NCBI RefSeq assembly: GCF_014204815.1
Contig: NZ_JACHMC010000001.1
Location: 930,001-994,000 of the forward strand
Direction of reading: 5' to 3'
Source of the DNA: Micrococcus flavus
GTDB taxonomy: Bacteria; Actinomycetota; Actinomycetes; Actinomycetales; Micrococcaceae
Length of the DNA stretch: 64,000 nucleotides
In this document: piece after piece, positions 47,806 to 57,249 of the stretch
Numbering within the stretch: position 1 is the stretch's first letter
Layout: the number at the start of each line of letters is the position of its first letter
Notes under the pieces: model-generated
Databases searched by the model: none
Told to the model about the DNA's origin: nothing
The model's input: the letters and a program-made list of their open reading frames with translations, nothing else
Program-made: the position numbers and the translations under genes

Positions 47806-50094
47806 GTGACCGAGCAGGACCGCCGCCCCGTCGTCCCCGTCCGCCGCGGGCGGATCGCCCGGCTCACCGGCCGCCGCGCCACCGAGTACTCGCCGCTGCT
47901 CGAGCCGCTCATGCGCACCGTCCGTCAGAGCACGTCCCACGCCGAGCAGCAGCGGATCATCCAGGCGTTCGAGGTGGCCGAGCAGGCCCACGAGGGGCAG
48001 ATGCGCCGCTCGGGGGACCCGTACATCACCCACCCCGTGGCGGTGGCGACCATCCTCGCCGAGCTCGGGGTCACCGGCCCCACGCTGCTGGCGGCGCTGC
48101 TGCACGACACCGTGGAGGACACCGACTACTCGCTCGAGCAGCTCACGGCCGACTTCGGCGCCGAGGTGGCCCTGCTGGTGGACGGCGTCACCAAGCTGGA
48201 CAAGGTGACCTACGGCGCCGCCGCCCAGGCCGAGACGGTGCGCAAGATGGTCATCGCCATGGCGCAGGACGTCAACGTGCTGCTGATCAAGCTCGCCGAC
48301 CGCCTGCACAACGCGCGCACCTGGCGGTACGTCTCGCCCGAGTCCAGTGCCCGGAAGGCGCGCGAGACCCTGGACATCTACGCGCCCCTGGCGCACCGCC
48401 TCGGCATGAACACCGTCAAGTGGGAGCTCGAGGACCTCTCCTTCGCCGCGCTCAAGCCCAAGGTCTACGCGGAGATCGTCCGCCTGGTGGGGGAGCGCAA
48501 CCCGGAGCGGGAGAAGCACATCGCGGCCCTGCGCGGGGCGATCGAGGAGGAGCTGCGGGAGCACCGCGTGAAGGCCACCGTCACCGGCCGGCCCAAGCAC
48601 TACTACTCGATCTACCAGAAGATGATCACGCGCGGGAAGGACTTCGACGACATCCACGACCTCACCGGGATCCGCGTCCTCGTGGACTCCGTGCGGGACT
48701 GCTACGGCGTGCTCGGCGTGGTGCACGCCCGGTGGCGCCCCATGCCGGGGCGGTTCAAGGACTACATCGCGGTCCCCAAGCTGAACATGTACCGCTCCCT
48801 GCACACCACGGTGATGGGCCCGGACGGCAAGCCCGTGGAGATCCAGATCCGCACGTGGGACATGCACCGCCAGGCCGAGTACGGCGTGGCCGCCCACTGG
48901 CGGTACAAGGCCGGCGCGCGCGGTGAGGCCGGCGAGGCCCCGGGCCAGGGGACCCCCGGGTGGCTGCGCTCGGTCATGGACTGGCAGGTCGAGACCAGCG
49001 ACCCGGACGAGTTCCTCGCCTCCCTGCGCACCCAGATCGGCGCGGACGAGGTCTACGTGTTCACCCCCAAGGGGGAGATCCGCTCCCTGCCGGCCGGGTC
49101 CACGCCCGTGGACTTCGCCTACGCCATCCACACCGACGTCGGCCACCGCACCGTGGGCGCCCGCGTGGACGGCCGGCTCGTGCCGCTGTCCACCCCGCTG
49201 AACCAGGGCGAGACGGTGGAGGTCTTCACCTCCAAGGCCGAGGACGCCGGCCCCAGCCGCGACTGGCTGGGCTTCGTGGTGTCCCCGCGGGCCAAGTCGA
49301 AGATCCGCCACCACTTCGCCACCCGCCGCCGCGACGAGCAGATCGAGCGTGGCCGGGAGGCCTTCACCCGGCAGCTGCGCCGCGCCGGGATGTCCATGCA
49401 GAAGGTCCTCGGCGGCGAGGATCTCGACCGCCTCGCGGGGGACCTCGGCTACCACGACCCGGACGGGCTGTTCGCCGCGCTCGCGGACGGGCACGTGTCC
49501 CCGCAGGCCGCCGTCGAGCGGCTGGCCGCCCTGCAGGCCCCGCCGCCGGCCGCCGTCGCCGAGCCGCACCGGGAGCTCGCGGTGGGCGAGGTGGACCTCG
49601 AGGGCCTCGTGCCCGCGCAGTCCCGCCGGGCGCCGGCCCGGGCGACCAACGAGGCCGGGGTCCTGGTGGACGGGGACGGCGGCGTGCTCGCCAAGCTCGC
49701 CCGCTGCTGCAACCCCCTGCCCCCGGACGAGGTGGTCGGGTTCGTCACCCGCGGCTCCGGAGTGTCCGTGCACCGCCACGACTGCCGCAACCTCGCCACC
49801 ATCCTGGAGAACGAGCCCGAGCGGCGGGTGTCCGTGACCTGGGCGCCGTCGCGGGACGCGGTGTACACGGTGGAGATCGAGGTGCAGGCCCTCGACCGGA
49901 CCTCGCTGCTCTCGGACGTCACCCGGATCCTGGCCGAGAACCACGTCAACATCCTCTCGGCGTCCGTCAACACCACGCGGGACCGCGTGGCCATGAGCCG
50001 GTTCGTGTTCGAGATGGGCGACCCGCTGTTCCTCGAGCACGTGGTCAACGCCGTGCGCCGGATCGACGGCGTGTTCGAGGTCCGCCGCACCTGA
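47806..50094 (+). CDS. rel: Bifunctional (p)ppGpp synthetase/hydrolase Rel
   Basis: A 762-residue RelA/SpoT homologue controlling the stringent response. The hydrolase HD domain is intact: YITHPVAVAT (His76) and LLHDTVEDTDY (His100, Asp101). The synthetase domain has GKDFDDIHDLTGIRV, FKDYIAVPKLNMYRSLHTT and EIQIRTWDMHRQAEYG. TGS (VYVFTPKGEIRSLPAGSTPV, about 408-428) and a C-terminal ACT domain (from about 685) follow, with a zinc-finger-like LARCCNPLP. Both activities should work, as usual for the single Rel of actinobacteria. GTG start follows GGAGG. Confidence 0.95.
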   Translation: MTEQDRRPVVPVRRGRIARLTGRRATEYSPLLEPLMRTVRQSTSHAEQQRIIQAFEVAEQAHEGQMRRSGDPYITHPVAVATILAELGVTGPTLLAALLHDTVEDTDYSLEQLTADFGAEVALLVDGVTKLDKVTYGAAAQAETVRKMVIAMAQDVNVLLIKLADRLHNARTWRYVSPESSARKARETLDIYAPLAHRLGMNTVKWELEDLSFAALKPKVYAEIVRLVGERNPEREKHIAALRGAIEEELREHRVKATVTGRPKHYYSIYQKMITRGKDFDDIHDLTGIRVLVDSVRDCYGVLGVVHARWRPMPGRFKDYIAVPKLNMYRSLHTTVMGPDGKPVEIQIRTWDMHRQAEYGVAAHWRYKAGARGEAGEAPGQGTPGWLRSVMDWQVETSDPDEFLASLRTQIGADEVYVFTPKGEIRSLPAGSTPVDFAYAIHTDVGHRTVGARVDGRLVPLSTPLNQGETVEVFTSKAEDAGPSRDWLGFVVSPRAKSKIRHHFATRRRDEQIERGREAFTRQLRRAGMSMQKVLGGEDLDRLAGDLGYHDPDGLFAALADGHVSPQAAVERLAALQAPPPAAVAEPHRELAVGEVDLEGLVPAQSRRAPARATNEAGVLVDGDGGVLAKLARCCNPLPPDEVVGFVTRGSGVSVHRHDCRNLATILENEPERRVSVTWAPSRDAVYTVEIEVQALDRTSLLSDVTRILAENHVNILSASVNTTRDRVAMSRFVFEMGDPLFLEHVVNAVRRIDGVFEVRRT

Positions 50095-50103
50095 CCCGAC
50101 CTC

Positions 50104-50757
50104 TCAGGCCGGTCGGGCCGGCCCCTCGAGGGCCTCCAGCAGCTGGGCGAGCCGACGCCGGGCGCCCACCGCCCCGGGCCGTCGGCTGGGTCGGGCCAGG
50201 CGCTCCCGGAGGCCCGCCGCGCCGTGGCGGGCGATGAGGCGTGCCGCCCGACGCGTGTGGTCCGGGTCCCCGGTGAGCAGCAGGTCCTCCACGGTGCGCG
50301 CGGGGGTGGTGACCCGCACCCCGGCCACGGGACGCACGTCCGCCTCCGCCGGGGCCGGCCCGCGGGGGCCCGCCGCGACGTCCGACTCCATGAGCGTGAA
50401 CGGGACGCCGGGCCCGCCGGCGGGGTGCCGGTGGAAGTGGGGGACCGCCGCGTGCAGGCGTGCGGGGGGCGCACCGCCGGTGTGCACCCACGCCGCGGAC
50501 GGCCCGATGGCGGTCCAGCCGGCGGCGAGCACGGGTGCGCAGAGCAGGGCCAGCGCCCGGGCGCGCTCGTCCGGCCCCGCGGGCCCCTCGACGGCCCGGA
50601 AGACGCCGGGCAAGACCTCCTCGACCGCCCCGTGGGCGGCCAGCACCCGCAGCTCCGCGGCGGTGAACACCTCACCGGCCAGCAGCAGGCCCGCCGTCAG
50701 CGGCCCGCCCGCCGACCCTCCGACGTCGTCCCGGCCCTGCGTGTGCGTCCCGTCCAT
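50104..50757 (-). CDS. AbiEi-like winged-helix protein (type IV antitoxin family)
   Basis: A 217-residue protein resembling the AbiEi antitoxin family: an N-terminal winged-helix segment (LLLAGEVFTAAELRVLAAHGAVEEVLPGVF, split around residues 25-54) followed by a DUF559/AbiEi-like middle (GWTAIGPSAAWVHTG, VRVTTPARTVEDLLL). TPARTVxDLL is a hallmark of these proteins. No AbiEii nucleotidyltransferase toxin gene is next to it, so it is probably a stand-alone regulator. It lies convergent to rel (9 bp). Family assignment is moderate. Confidence 0.65.
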   Translation of the reverse strand: MDGTHTQGRDDVGGSAGGPLTAGLLLAGEVFTAAELRVLAAHGAVEEVLPGVFRAVEGPAGPDERARALALLCAPVLAAGWTAIGPSAAWVHTGGAPPARLHAAVPHFHRHPAGGPGVPFTLMESDVAAGPRGPAPAEADVRPVAGVRVTTPARTVEDLLLTGDPDHTRRAARLIARHGAAGLRERLARPSRRPGAVGARRRLAQLLEALEGPARPA

Positions 50758-50856
50758 GCGGGCATCCTGCCAGCACGGACGCGGCCTCCGCCGGGCGCCT
50801 GTGGACAGGCGCGCGACGGGGGCCGCGGGACGGGCTGGAGCCCGGAGGAGCAGGGG

Positions 50857-52431
50857 TCAGCGCAGCTCGGAGGCGGAGGCCTCGAGGGCGGACTTCCACT
50901 GCAGGCGGGCGTCCAGGGCGTCCTGGGCCTTGGCGATCGCCTTCTGGTCGCCCTTGGCCTTGGCCTTCTCGAGGTCGGCCTCGAGCCCGGCGATGGTCTC
51001 CTCGAGCTGTGTGAGGGCCGAGTTCGTGCGGGCCTTCGTCTCGGGGTCGGTGCGGCGCCAGTGGTCGTTCTCGGCCTGCTTGAGGGCGTCCTCGAGCTTT
51101 CGGAAGCCGTCCTCCATCCGGCGGATGTCGCCGCGGGGGACCTTGCCGGCCTCCTCCCACCGGCCGCGCAGCTCGTTGAGCGCGCGCCGGCCGGCCTTGA
51201 CGTCCGTGAACGGCAGCAGCTTCTGGCCGTCCGCCAGGATCTGCTCCTTGACCTTGAGGTTCTCGCCGAACTCCTGGTCGATCTGCGCGTTCTCCGCCTT
51301 GCGGGCGGCGAAGAAGACGTCCTGCGCGGCGCGGAAGCGGGCCCACAGCGCGTCGTCCTCCTTGCGGGAGGCCCGCGGGGCGCGCTTCCACTCGTCCATC
51401 AGATCGCGGTACTTGCCCGCGGTGACGCCCCAGTCGGTCGAGGAGGAGAGCTCCTCGGCCCGGGCGATCAGGCGCTCCTTGACCTGCTTGGCCTCCGCGG
51501 ACTTCGCGTCCAGCTGGGAGAAGTGGGCGCGGCGCGTCTTGTCGAACTGCGTGCGGGCACCGCGGAAGCGCTTCCACAGGCCGTCCTCGACCGACTTGGA
51601 CAGGCGCGGGCCGGCCTTCTGCGCGGCCTTCCACTCGTCGAAGAGCTCCGCCATGCGGTGGGAGGCCTGCTTCCACGGCATGCGCTCGGCGGGCGTCTCG
51701 GCGTACTTCTCAGCCTCGGCCACGATCGTTTCGCGCGCCGCGAGCTGCTCGGCCTGGGCGGCCTGGCGCTTCTCCTGCTCGGCGGTGCGGTAGTCGCCCA
51801 GCAGGGTCTCCAGCGCGGCCAGCCGGGTGCGCAGCGCGGCGACGTCGCCCACCATGTGGCGCTCCTGGACCGCGGCGGTCATCTGGCCGAGGGCCTTGCC
51901 CAGCTCGGAGGAGGGGGCACCCGCGGCGATGCGCTGCTCGAACAGCGCCATCTGGGCGCGGACGTCGTCGTACTTGCGGACGAAGTAGGCCAGCGCGTCC
52001 TGCTCGGAGGCGTCCGGGACCTGGCCCACGGCCACCTCCTCCTCGCCGTCCAGGAGGGTGACGTGGCCGTCCTCGGACACACGGGCGAACGCGGCGGCCT
52101 CCTCCAGAGGGGTCGGCGGCACGGACGGCGCGGGGGCGACGGGCGCTGCGGCCTTGGCGGGGCGGGCCTTCGCCGGCGAGGGCTTCAGCGCGGCAGGGGA
52201 GGGGGCGGCGGGGGTGGGCGCAGCGGGGACGGAGGCCGGCTCCTCGGCCGGGGTCGCCTCGTTCGTGGGGGTCGTGTCCTCGGTCGGACCCGATGCGTTC
52301 TCCTCGCCGTGGGAGGTGGCGTCGGGCAGGATCTCGGGCACCGGGCGGGCCTCGGGCGGCAGGGTGGCAGCCGGCGTCGCCTCGTCGGCGGCGGGGGTCT
52401 GCTGGTCGTCGGACTGATGCTGGTGGGTCAC
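50857..52431 (-). CDS. DUF349 domain protein
   Basis: A 524-residue protein with a disordered Pro/Ala/Glu-rich N terminus (about 1-100) and then repeated DUF349 helical units of about 70-75 residues: PWKQASHRMAELFDEWKAA, KYRDLMDEWKRAPRASRKED, ALNELRGRWEEAGKVPRGD. Each unit has the W-x-x-A/xG pattern and pairs of coiled helices. DUF349 proteins are widespread in actinobacteria; their role is unclear. GTG start at 52431 follows GGGAGAG by about 10 nt. Divergent from hisS. Confidence 0.88.
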   Translation of the reverse strand: MTHQHQSDDQQTPAADEATPAATLPPEARPVPEILPDATSHGEENASGPTEDTTPTNEATPAEEPASVPAAPTPAAPSPAALKPSPAKARPAKAAAPVAPAPSVPPTPLEEAAAFARVSEDGHVTLLDGEEEVAVGQVPDASEQDALAYFVRKYDDVRAQMALFEQRIAAGAPSSELGKALGQMTAAVQERHMVGDVAALRTRLAALETLLGDYRTAEQEKRQAAQAEQLAARETIVAEAEKYAETPAERMPWKQASHRMAELFDEWKAAQKAGPRLSKSVEDGLWKRFRGARTQFDKTRRAHFSQLDAKSAEAKQVKERLIARAEELSSSTDWGVTAGKYRDLMDEWKRAPRASRKEDDALWARFRAAQDVFFAARKAENAQIDQEFGENLKVKEQILADGQKLLPFTDVKAGRRALNELRGRWEEAGKVPRGDIRRMEDGFRKLEDALKQAENDHWRRTDPETKARTNSALTQLEETIAGLEADLEKAKAKGDQKAIAKAQDALDARLQWKSALEASASELR

Positions 52432-52530
52432 CGCTGGAACTCTCCCTGACTGTGCGCCGCGCCGGGATGCGCGGCGGTGGGGATGGACACGAACAGGGCC
52501 AGCGTACCGGCCGGACCCCCGCCCCGCCCC

Positions 52531-52536
52531 TAGACT
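52531..52536 (+). promoter_or_regulatory. -10 element for hisS
   Basis: TAGACT at 52531-52536. The leader is about 75 nt and ends in GAAGGAG. No T-box features are seen in it. Confidence 0.4.
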
Positions 52537-52618
52537 GTGCGGACCACGGCCCGGCCGCCGACGGGTCCCGAGCGCCCGCGCTCCGGCCGCGGTCCCGCAC
52601 CGACGACGAAGGAGCCCC

Positions 52619-53986
52619 ATGTCCCGCAAGCAGTCGCTGTCCGGCTTCCACGAGTGGCTCCCCGCCGAGCGCATCGTGGAGCAGCATGTGCTGGACACCC
52701 TGCGGCGGACCTTCGAGCTCCACGGCTTCGCCGGCATCGAGACCCGCGCCGTCGAGACCCTGGGCCAGCTGTTGCGCAAGGGCGAGGTGGACAAGGAGGT
52801 CTACGCGGTCTCCCGCCTGGCCGAGGACCAGGAGGTCGCCGAGGGCGTCCGCGAGCCCAAGGACCCCTCCGACCCCAAGCGTCTGGCGCTGCACTTCGAC
52901 CTCACGGTGCCGTTCGCCCGATACGTCACGGAGAACGCCGGCCACCTGGCCTTCCCGTTCCGCCGCCACCAGATCCAGAAGGTGTGGCGCGGGGAGCGCC
53001 CGCAGGAGGGCCGTGCCCGCGAGTTCACGCAGGCGGACATCGACGTGGTCGGCGACGGCACGCTCTCCCCGCGGTACGACGCCGACGTCGCCCTCGTGAT
53101 GGCCGAGGCCCTCGGCGCCCTGCCGATCGGCGACGTCCTCATCCGCGTCAACAACCGCAAGCTCGCCGAGGGGTTCCACCGCGGCATCGGCCTGGAGGAC
53201 ACGACCGGTGTCCTGCGCAATATCGACAAGCTCGAGAAGGTCGGGGTCGAGGAGGTGGCCCGCCTGCTGCAGGAGGAGGTCGGCGCGACCGAGGAGCAGG
53301 CCCGGCAGGCCCTCGCGCTGGCGGAGATCCGCACCCCGGACACGGCCTTTGTGGAGCAGGTCCGGGCCCTCGGCGTGGAGCACCCGCTGCTGGAGGAGGG
53401 CCTGACGGAGCTGGCCGACGTCGTCGACACCCTGCACCGGCGTGCGCCCGGGCGGGCCGTGGCGGACCTGTCCATCGCGCGCGGCCTCGACTACTACACC
53501 GGCACCGTCTACGAGACCGTGCTGGTGGGTCACGAGCAGCTCGGCTCGATCTGCTCCGGCGGCCGCTACGACGCGCTCGCCGCCAAGGGGAACCGCACGT
53601 TCCCCGGGGTGGGGCTGTCCATCGGCGTGACCCGCCTGGTGATGCGCATGCTCTCCCAGGAGATGGCCGCGGCCTCGCGCTCCGTGCCCACCGCGGTCTA
53701 CGTCGCCCTGACCCACGACGACGACTGGGCCCGCGGCCAGGACGTCGCCGCGGCGCTGCGCGGGCGGGGGATCGCCGCCGAGGTGGCCGTGTCCGCCGAG
53801 AAGTTCGGCAGGCAGATCAAGCACGCCGACCGCCGCGGCATCCCCTACGTCTGGTTCCTCGGCGCGGACGGCGCGCCCGACGAGGTCAAGGACATCCGCT
53901 CGGGCGAGCAGGTCGAGGCCGACGCGGAGACCTGGGCCCCGCCGGCCGAGGACCTCGCCCCGCAGGTGACGCGCACGGGGGAGTGA
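52619..53986 (+). CDS. hisS: Histidyl-tRNA synthetase
   Basis: A 455-residue class II aminoacyl-tRNA synthetase. Motif 1 lies around FELHGFAGIETRAVETL, motif 2 has FRRHQIQKVWRGERPQEGRAREF split around residues 120-142 with the Arg that contacts ATP, and the histidine-specific motifs RGLDYYTGTVYE (about 286) and SGGRYDALAAKGN (about 318) are present. The C-terminal anticodon-binding domain follows (from about 355). ATG 52619 with GAAGGAG 5 nt upstream. Confidence 0.95.
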   Translation: MSRKQSLSGFHEWLPAERIVEQHVLDTLRRTFELHGFAGIETRAVETLGQLLRKGEVDKEVYAVSRLAEDQEVAEGVREPKDPSDPKRLALHFDLTVPFARYVTENAGHLAFPFRRHQIQKVWRGERPQEGRAREFTQADIDVVGDGTLSPRYDADVALVMAEALGALPIGDVLIRVNNRKLAEGFHRGIGLEDTTGVLRNIDKLEKVGVEEVARLLQEEVGATEEQARQALALAEIRTPDTAFVEQVRALGVEHPLLEEGLTELADVVDTLHRRAPGRAVADLSIARGLDYYTGTVYETVLVGHEQLGSICSGGRYDALAAKGNRTFPGVGLSIGVTRLVMRMLSQEMAAASRSVPTAVYVALTHDDDWARGQDVAAALRGRGIAAEVAVSAEKFGRQIKHADRRGIPYVWFLGADGAPDEVKDIRSGEQVEADAETWAPPAEDLAPQVTRTGE

Positions 53987-54061
53987 CCGGCGCAGTCGTG
54001 GTCCGTCGACTCGATCCGGACTCATGACGCCCGGCCCGTGCCGATCGGGTTGCTTCCGTCC

Positions 54062-54111
54062 GGGCGCACCACTGCCACGGAGGTTCCGGTCTACGTGGCA
54101 GTAGTGCGCCC
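54062..54111. terminator. Hairpin between convergent hisS and the permease pseudogene
   Basis: 18-nt arms (54062-54079 and 54094-54111) pair with a single C/A mismatch around a 14-nt loop. Probably a bidirectional terminator. Confidence 0.6.
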
Positions 54112-54146
54112 GCGCGCGGAGGGGTGCCGCGTCCGGATGCGCGCGA

Positions 54147-55246
54147 TCAGCGGCCGGGGCCGCGCGTCTGCAGGAACCACCGGCCGCCGACGCCGATCAG
54201 GAACACGCCCACCATCGCGCCGACGGACGCGGCTGGCAGGGTGAAGGCGATCACGAGGCACAGCACCAGGCCGAGGACGTTCGCGGCCCGGGGCACGCGC
54301 ACCGCCCGCTGCTCCGGCCGCAGCGTGAGCGCCGAGAGGTTCGCCACCGCGTAGTACACGAGCACGCCGAACGAGCTGAAGCCGACGATCGTGAGCACGT
54401 CCGTGGCCAGCACCAGCAGGATCACGACGACGGCCACCGCCACCTGGCCGACCCACGGCGTCCCGGTGCGCTCGCCGACGGTCGCGAGGCGGCCGGGCAG
54501 GTCGCCTTCCCTCGCCATGGCCAGGGCCGTCCGGGAGATCCCGGCCAGCAGGTTCAGCATGGCGCCGGCGGAGGCCAGCACGGCACCCAGCACGGCGAGC
54601 CAGCCCCAGCCGGAGCCCAGGGTGGCCTCGAGCCCCGCCCGCACGGGGGCTCCCGCGGCGGCCAGGCCGTGCGATCCGAGTGCGCGCACGAGGGCCCACG
54701 TGAGCAGGCCGTACAGGACCACGATGAACCCCAGCGCCCCGAGCACGGCCCGCGGGATGGTCCGCTCCGGGTCCACGACCTCCTCGCCCATCGTGGCCAC
54801 GCGGGCGTACCCGGCGAACGCGAAGAACAGCACGCCCGCGGCCCCGAGGATCCCGGCGAGGTCCACGGCCGCCGGGTCGACGCCGGGGGAGCGGCCCGGC
54901 TCGCCGAGTGCGAGGCCGGCGACGATCGCCACGGCCAGGATCAGCAGCACGGGGGCGAGGATCGCCACGGTCGCCTGCGCCGTGCGGGTGATGCCGCGCA
55001 GCGCCACGCCCGTCAGGACCACGACGGCGACCACGCCCGCCAGGCGTGCGCCGAGGGGGGAGTCGGGGAAGAGGTAGAGGCCCGCCGTCGTCGCCATGGC
55101 GGCCACGGAGGCCGTCTTGCCGGTGACGAAGCCCCAGCCGGCGACGAACCCGGCCAGGGGGCTCAGACGCCGGCGCCCACCATGGAGCCCACGCCGATGG
55201 CGAGGGCCCCGGGCAGGGTCAGGCGGCGCTGCAGGGCGGCGGTCAT
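54147..55246 (-). pseudogene. APC-family amino acid permease, broken by internal deletion and frameshift
   Basis: The gene starts normally at ATG 55246 (GAGAGG upstream) with LTLPGALAIGVGSMVGAGV, the first membrane segment of an APC amino acid permease, then hits TGA at 55165-55163. The reading continues in another frame from about 55172 as RRLSPLAGFVAGWGFVTGK and runs through the remaining segments (for example FFAFAGYARVATMGEEVVDPE) to 54147. About 50 residues expected between GAGV and RLSPLAGF are missing and the frame changes, so a deletion whose length is not a multiple of three is the simplest reading. Not translatable as a whole permease; no good internal start is seen. Confidence 0.8.
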
Positions 55247-55313
55247 GGCGGGGCCTCTCGACGGCGGGCGGGTGAGGTGCGGGGACGGTCCGTGGCGTGA
55301 CCGGGCGTCCCCG

Positions 55314-55319
55314 TAGACT
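55314..55319 (+). promoter_or_regulatory. -10 element for aspS
   Basis: TAGACT at 55314-55319; leader of about 95 nt to the GTG at 55420, ending in GGAGAGGA. Confidence 0.4.
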
Positions 55320-55419
55320 GGGGCCGACGCGATCCGCGGCCCCCACACGGGTACCACACCGGATCGACCAGGACATGAACCCCGCACATCGTCCGTGACC
55401 CGGACGGAGAGGAAGCCTC

Positions 55420-57249
55420 GTGCTGCGCACCCACCATCTCGGCGAGCTCAACGCCTCGCTCATCGGCCAGACCGTCACCGTCACCGGCTGGGTGGCGAAG
55501 CGGCGCGACCACGGCGGCGTCGCCTTCGTGGACCTGCGCGACGCGTCGGGCCGCGCCCAGGTGGTCGTCCGCGACGAGGGCGACTTCGACCCGCTGCGCA
55601 ACGAGTGGGTCCTGCAGGTGACCGGAACGGTGGAGCGCCGTCCGGAGGGCAACGAGAACCCGAACCTGCCGACGGGCGAGGTCGAGCTGATCGCGGACGA
55701 GGTCACCGTCCTCAACACCGCCGCCGCCCTGCCGTTCCAGATCGACGAGCACGTCGAGGTCGGCGAGGAGGCGCGCCTGCGCCACCGCTACCTGGACCTG
55801 CGCCGCCCGGAGCCGGGCCGGATCCTGCGCCTGCGCTCGGAGGCCAATCGCGTGGCCCGGCAGCTGCTGCACGAGGACGGCTTCATCGAGGTGGAGACCC
55901 CCACCCTCACGCGCTCCACTCCGGAGGGCGCCCGCGACTTCCTGGTGCCGGCCCGCCTGGCGCCGGGCTCCTGGTACGCGCTGCCGCAGTCCCCGCAGCT
56001 GTTCAAGCAGCTGCTGCAGGTGGGCGGCGTGGAGAAGTACTTCCAGATCGCCCGCTGCTACCGGGACGAGGACTTCCGCGCCGACCGCCAGCCGGAGTTC
56101 ACCCAGCTGGACATCGAGGCCTCCTTCGTGGAGCAGGACGACATCATCGCCCTGGGCGAGCGCATCGTGCAGGCCCTGTGGGGCCTGGTGGGCGTCGAGG
56201 TCGAGACCCCGATCCGCCGCATGACGTACGCCGAGGCCATGGAGAAGTACGGCTCGGACAAGCCGGACCTGCGCTTCGGCCTCGAGCTGACCGACCTCAC
56301 CGAGTACTTCAAGGACACCCCGTTCCGCGTGTTCCAGAACGAGTACGTCGGCGCCGTCGTGATGCCGGGTGGCGCCTCCCAGCCGCGCCGCACCCTGGAC
56401 GCCTGGCAGGAGTGGGCCAAGCAGCGCGGCGCCAAGGGCCTCGCGTACGTGCTCATCCAGGAGGACGGCTCGCTCACCGGTCCGGTCTCCAAGAACATCA
56501 CCGACGACGAGAAGGCCGGCCTGGCCGCCGCCGTGGGCGCGAACCCGGGCGACTGCGTGTTCTTCGCCGCGGGCAAGCCCAAGGAGTCCCGGGCGCTGCT
56601 CGGCGCCGCCCGCGTGGAGATCGGCCGCCGCTGCGAGCTGTTCACCGACGCCGGGAACGGCGTGGCCGCGAAGGACGCCGACTGGGCGTTCGTGTGGGTC
56701 GTGGACGCGCCCCTGTTCGAGCCGGCCGCGGATGCGGTGGCCTCCGGCGACGTCGCCGTGGGCTCCGGGAAGTGGACCGCCGTGCACCACGCGTTCACCT
56801 CCCCGAAGCCGGAGTTCGCGGACACCTTCGACACCGACCCCGGCTCCGCGCTGGCCTACGCCTACGACATCGTCTGCAACGGCAACGAGATCGGCGGCGG
56901 CTCCATCCGCATCCACCAGCAGGAGATGCAGAAGCGGGTCTTCGGCGTGATGGGCCTGTCCGAGGAGGACGCCCAGGAGAAGTTCGGCTTCCTGCTCGAG
57001 GGCTTCAAGTACGGCGCCCCGCCGCACGGCGGCATCGCCTTCGGCTGGGACCGCGTGGTGGCGCTGCTGGCCGGCACCGACTCCATCCGCGATGTCATCG
57101 CGTTCCCGAAGACCGGCGGCGGCTACGACCCGCTGACCGCCGCCCCGGCCCCCATCACGCCGCAGCAGCGCAAGGAGGCCGGCGTCGACGCGAAGCCCGA
57201 GCCGAAGAAGGGCGAGAAAGCCGAGGCCGCCGGGCAGCCGCAGGCGTGA
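55420..57249 (+). CDS. aspS: Aspartyl-tRNA synthetase (bacterial type)
   Basis: A 609-residue class II synthetase. N-terminal anticodon-binding OB fold ([20 protein letters not shown]), motif 2 [20 protein letters not shown] (about 207-226), a bacterial GAD insertion (about 300-410) and motif 3 [16 protein letters not shown] (about 537). Whether it is discriminating or also charges tRNA-Asn cannot be told without comparing specific residues. GTG start at 55420 with GGAGAGGA 6 nt upstream. The stop overlaps the next GTG by 4 bp. Confidence 0.95.
   Translation: MLRTHHLGELNASLIGQTVTVTGWVAKRRDHGGVAFVDLRDASGRAQVVVRDEGDFDPLRNEWVLQVTGTVERRPEGNENPNLPTGEVELIADEVTVLNTAAALPFQIDEHVEVGEEARLRHRYLDLRRPEPGRILRLRSEANRVARQLLHEDGFIEVETPTLTRSTPEGARDFLVPARLAPGSWYALPQSPQLFKQLLQVGGVEKYFQIARCYRDEDFRADRQPEFTQLDIEASFVEQDDIIALGERIVQALWGLVGVEVETPIRRMTYAEAMEKYGSDKPDLRFGLELTDLTEYFKDTPFRVFQNEYVGAVVMPGGASQPRRTLDAWQEWAKQRGAKGLAYVLIQEDGSLTGPVSKNITDDEKAGLAAAVGANPGDCVFFAAGKPKESRALLGAARVEIGRRCELFTDAGNGVAAKDADWAFVWVVDAPLFEPAADAVASGDVAVGSGKWTAVHHAFTSPKPEFADTFDTDPGSALAYAYDIVCNGNEIGGGSIRIHQQEMQKRVFGVMGLSEEDAQEKFGFLLEGFKYGAPPHGGIAFGWDRVVALLAGTDSIRDVIAFPKTGGGYDPLTAAPAPITPQQRKEAGVDAKPEPKKGEKAEAAGQPQA

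Noticed and set aside
50104-50757. Complete AbiEi/AbiEii toxin-antitoxin pair
   Set aside because: No nucleotidyltransferase toxin gene is adjacent; only the AbiEi-like protein is present.
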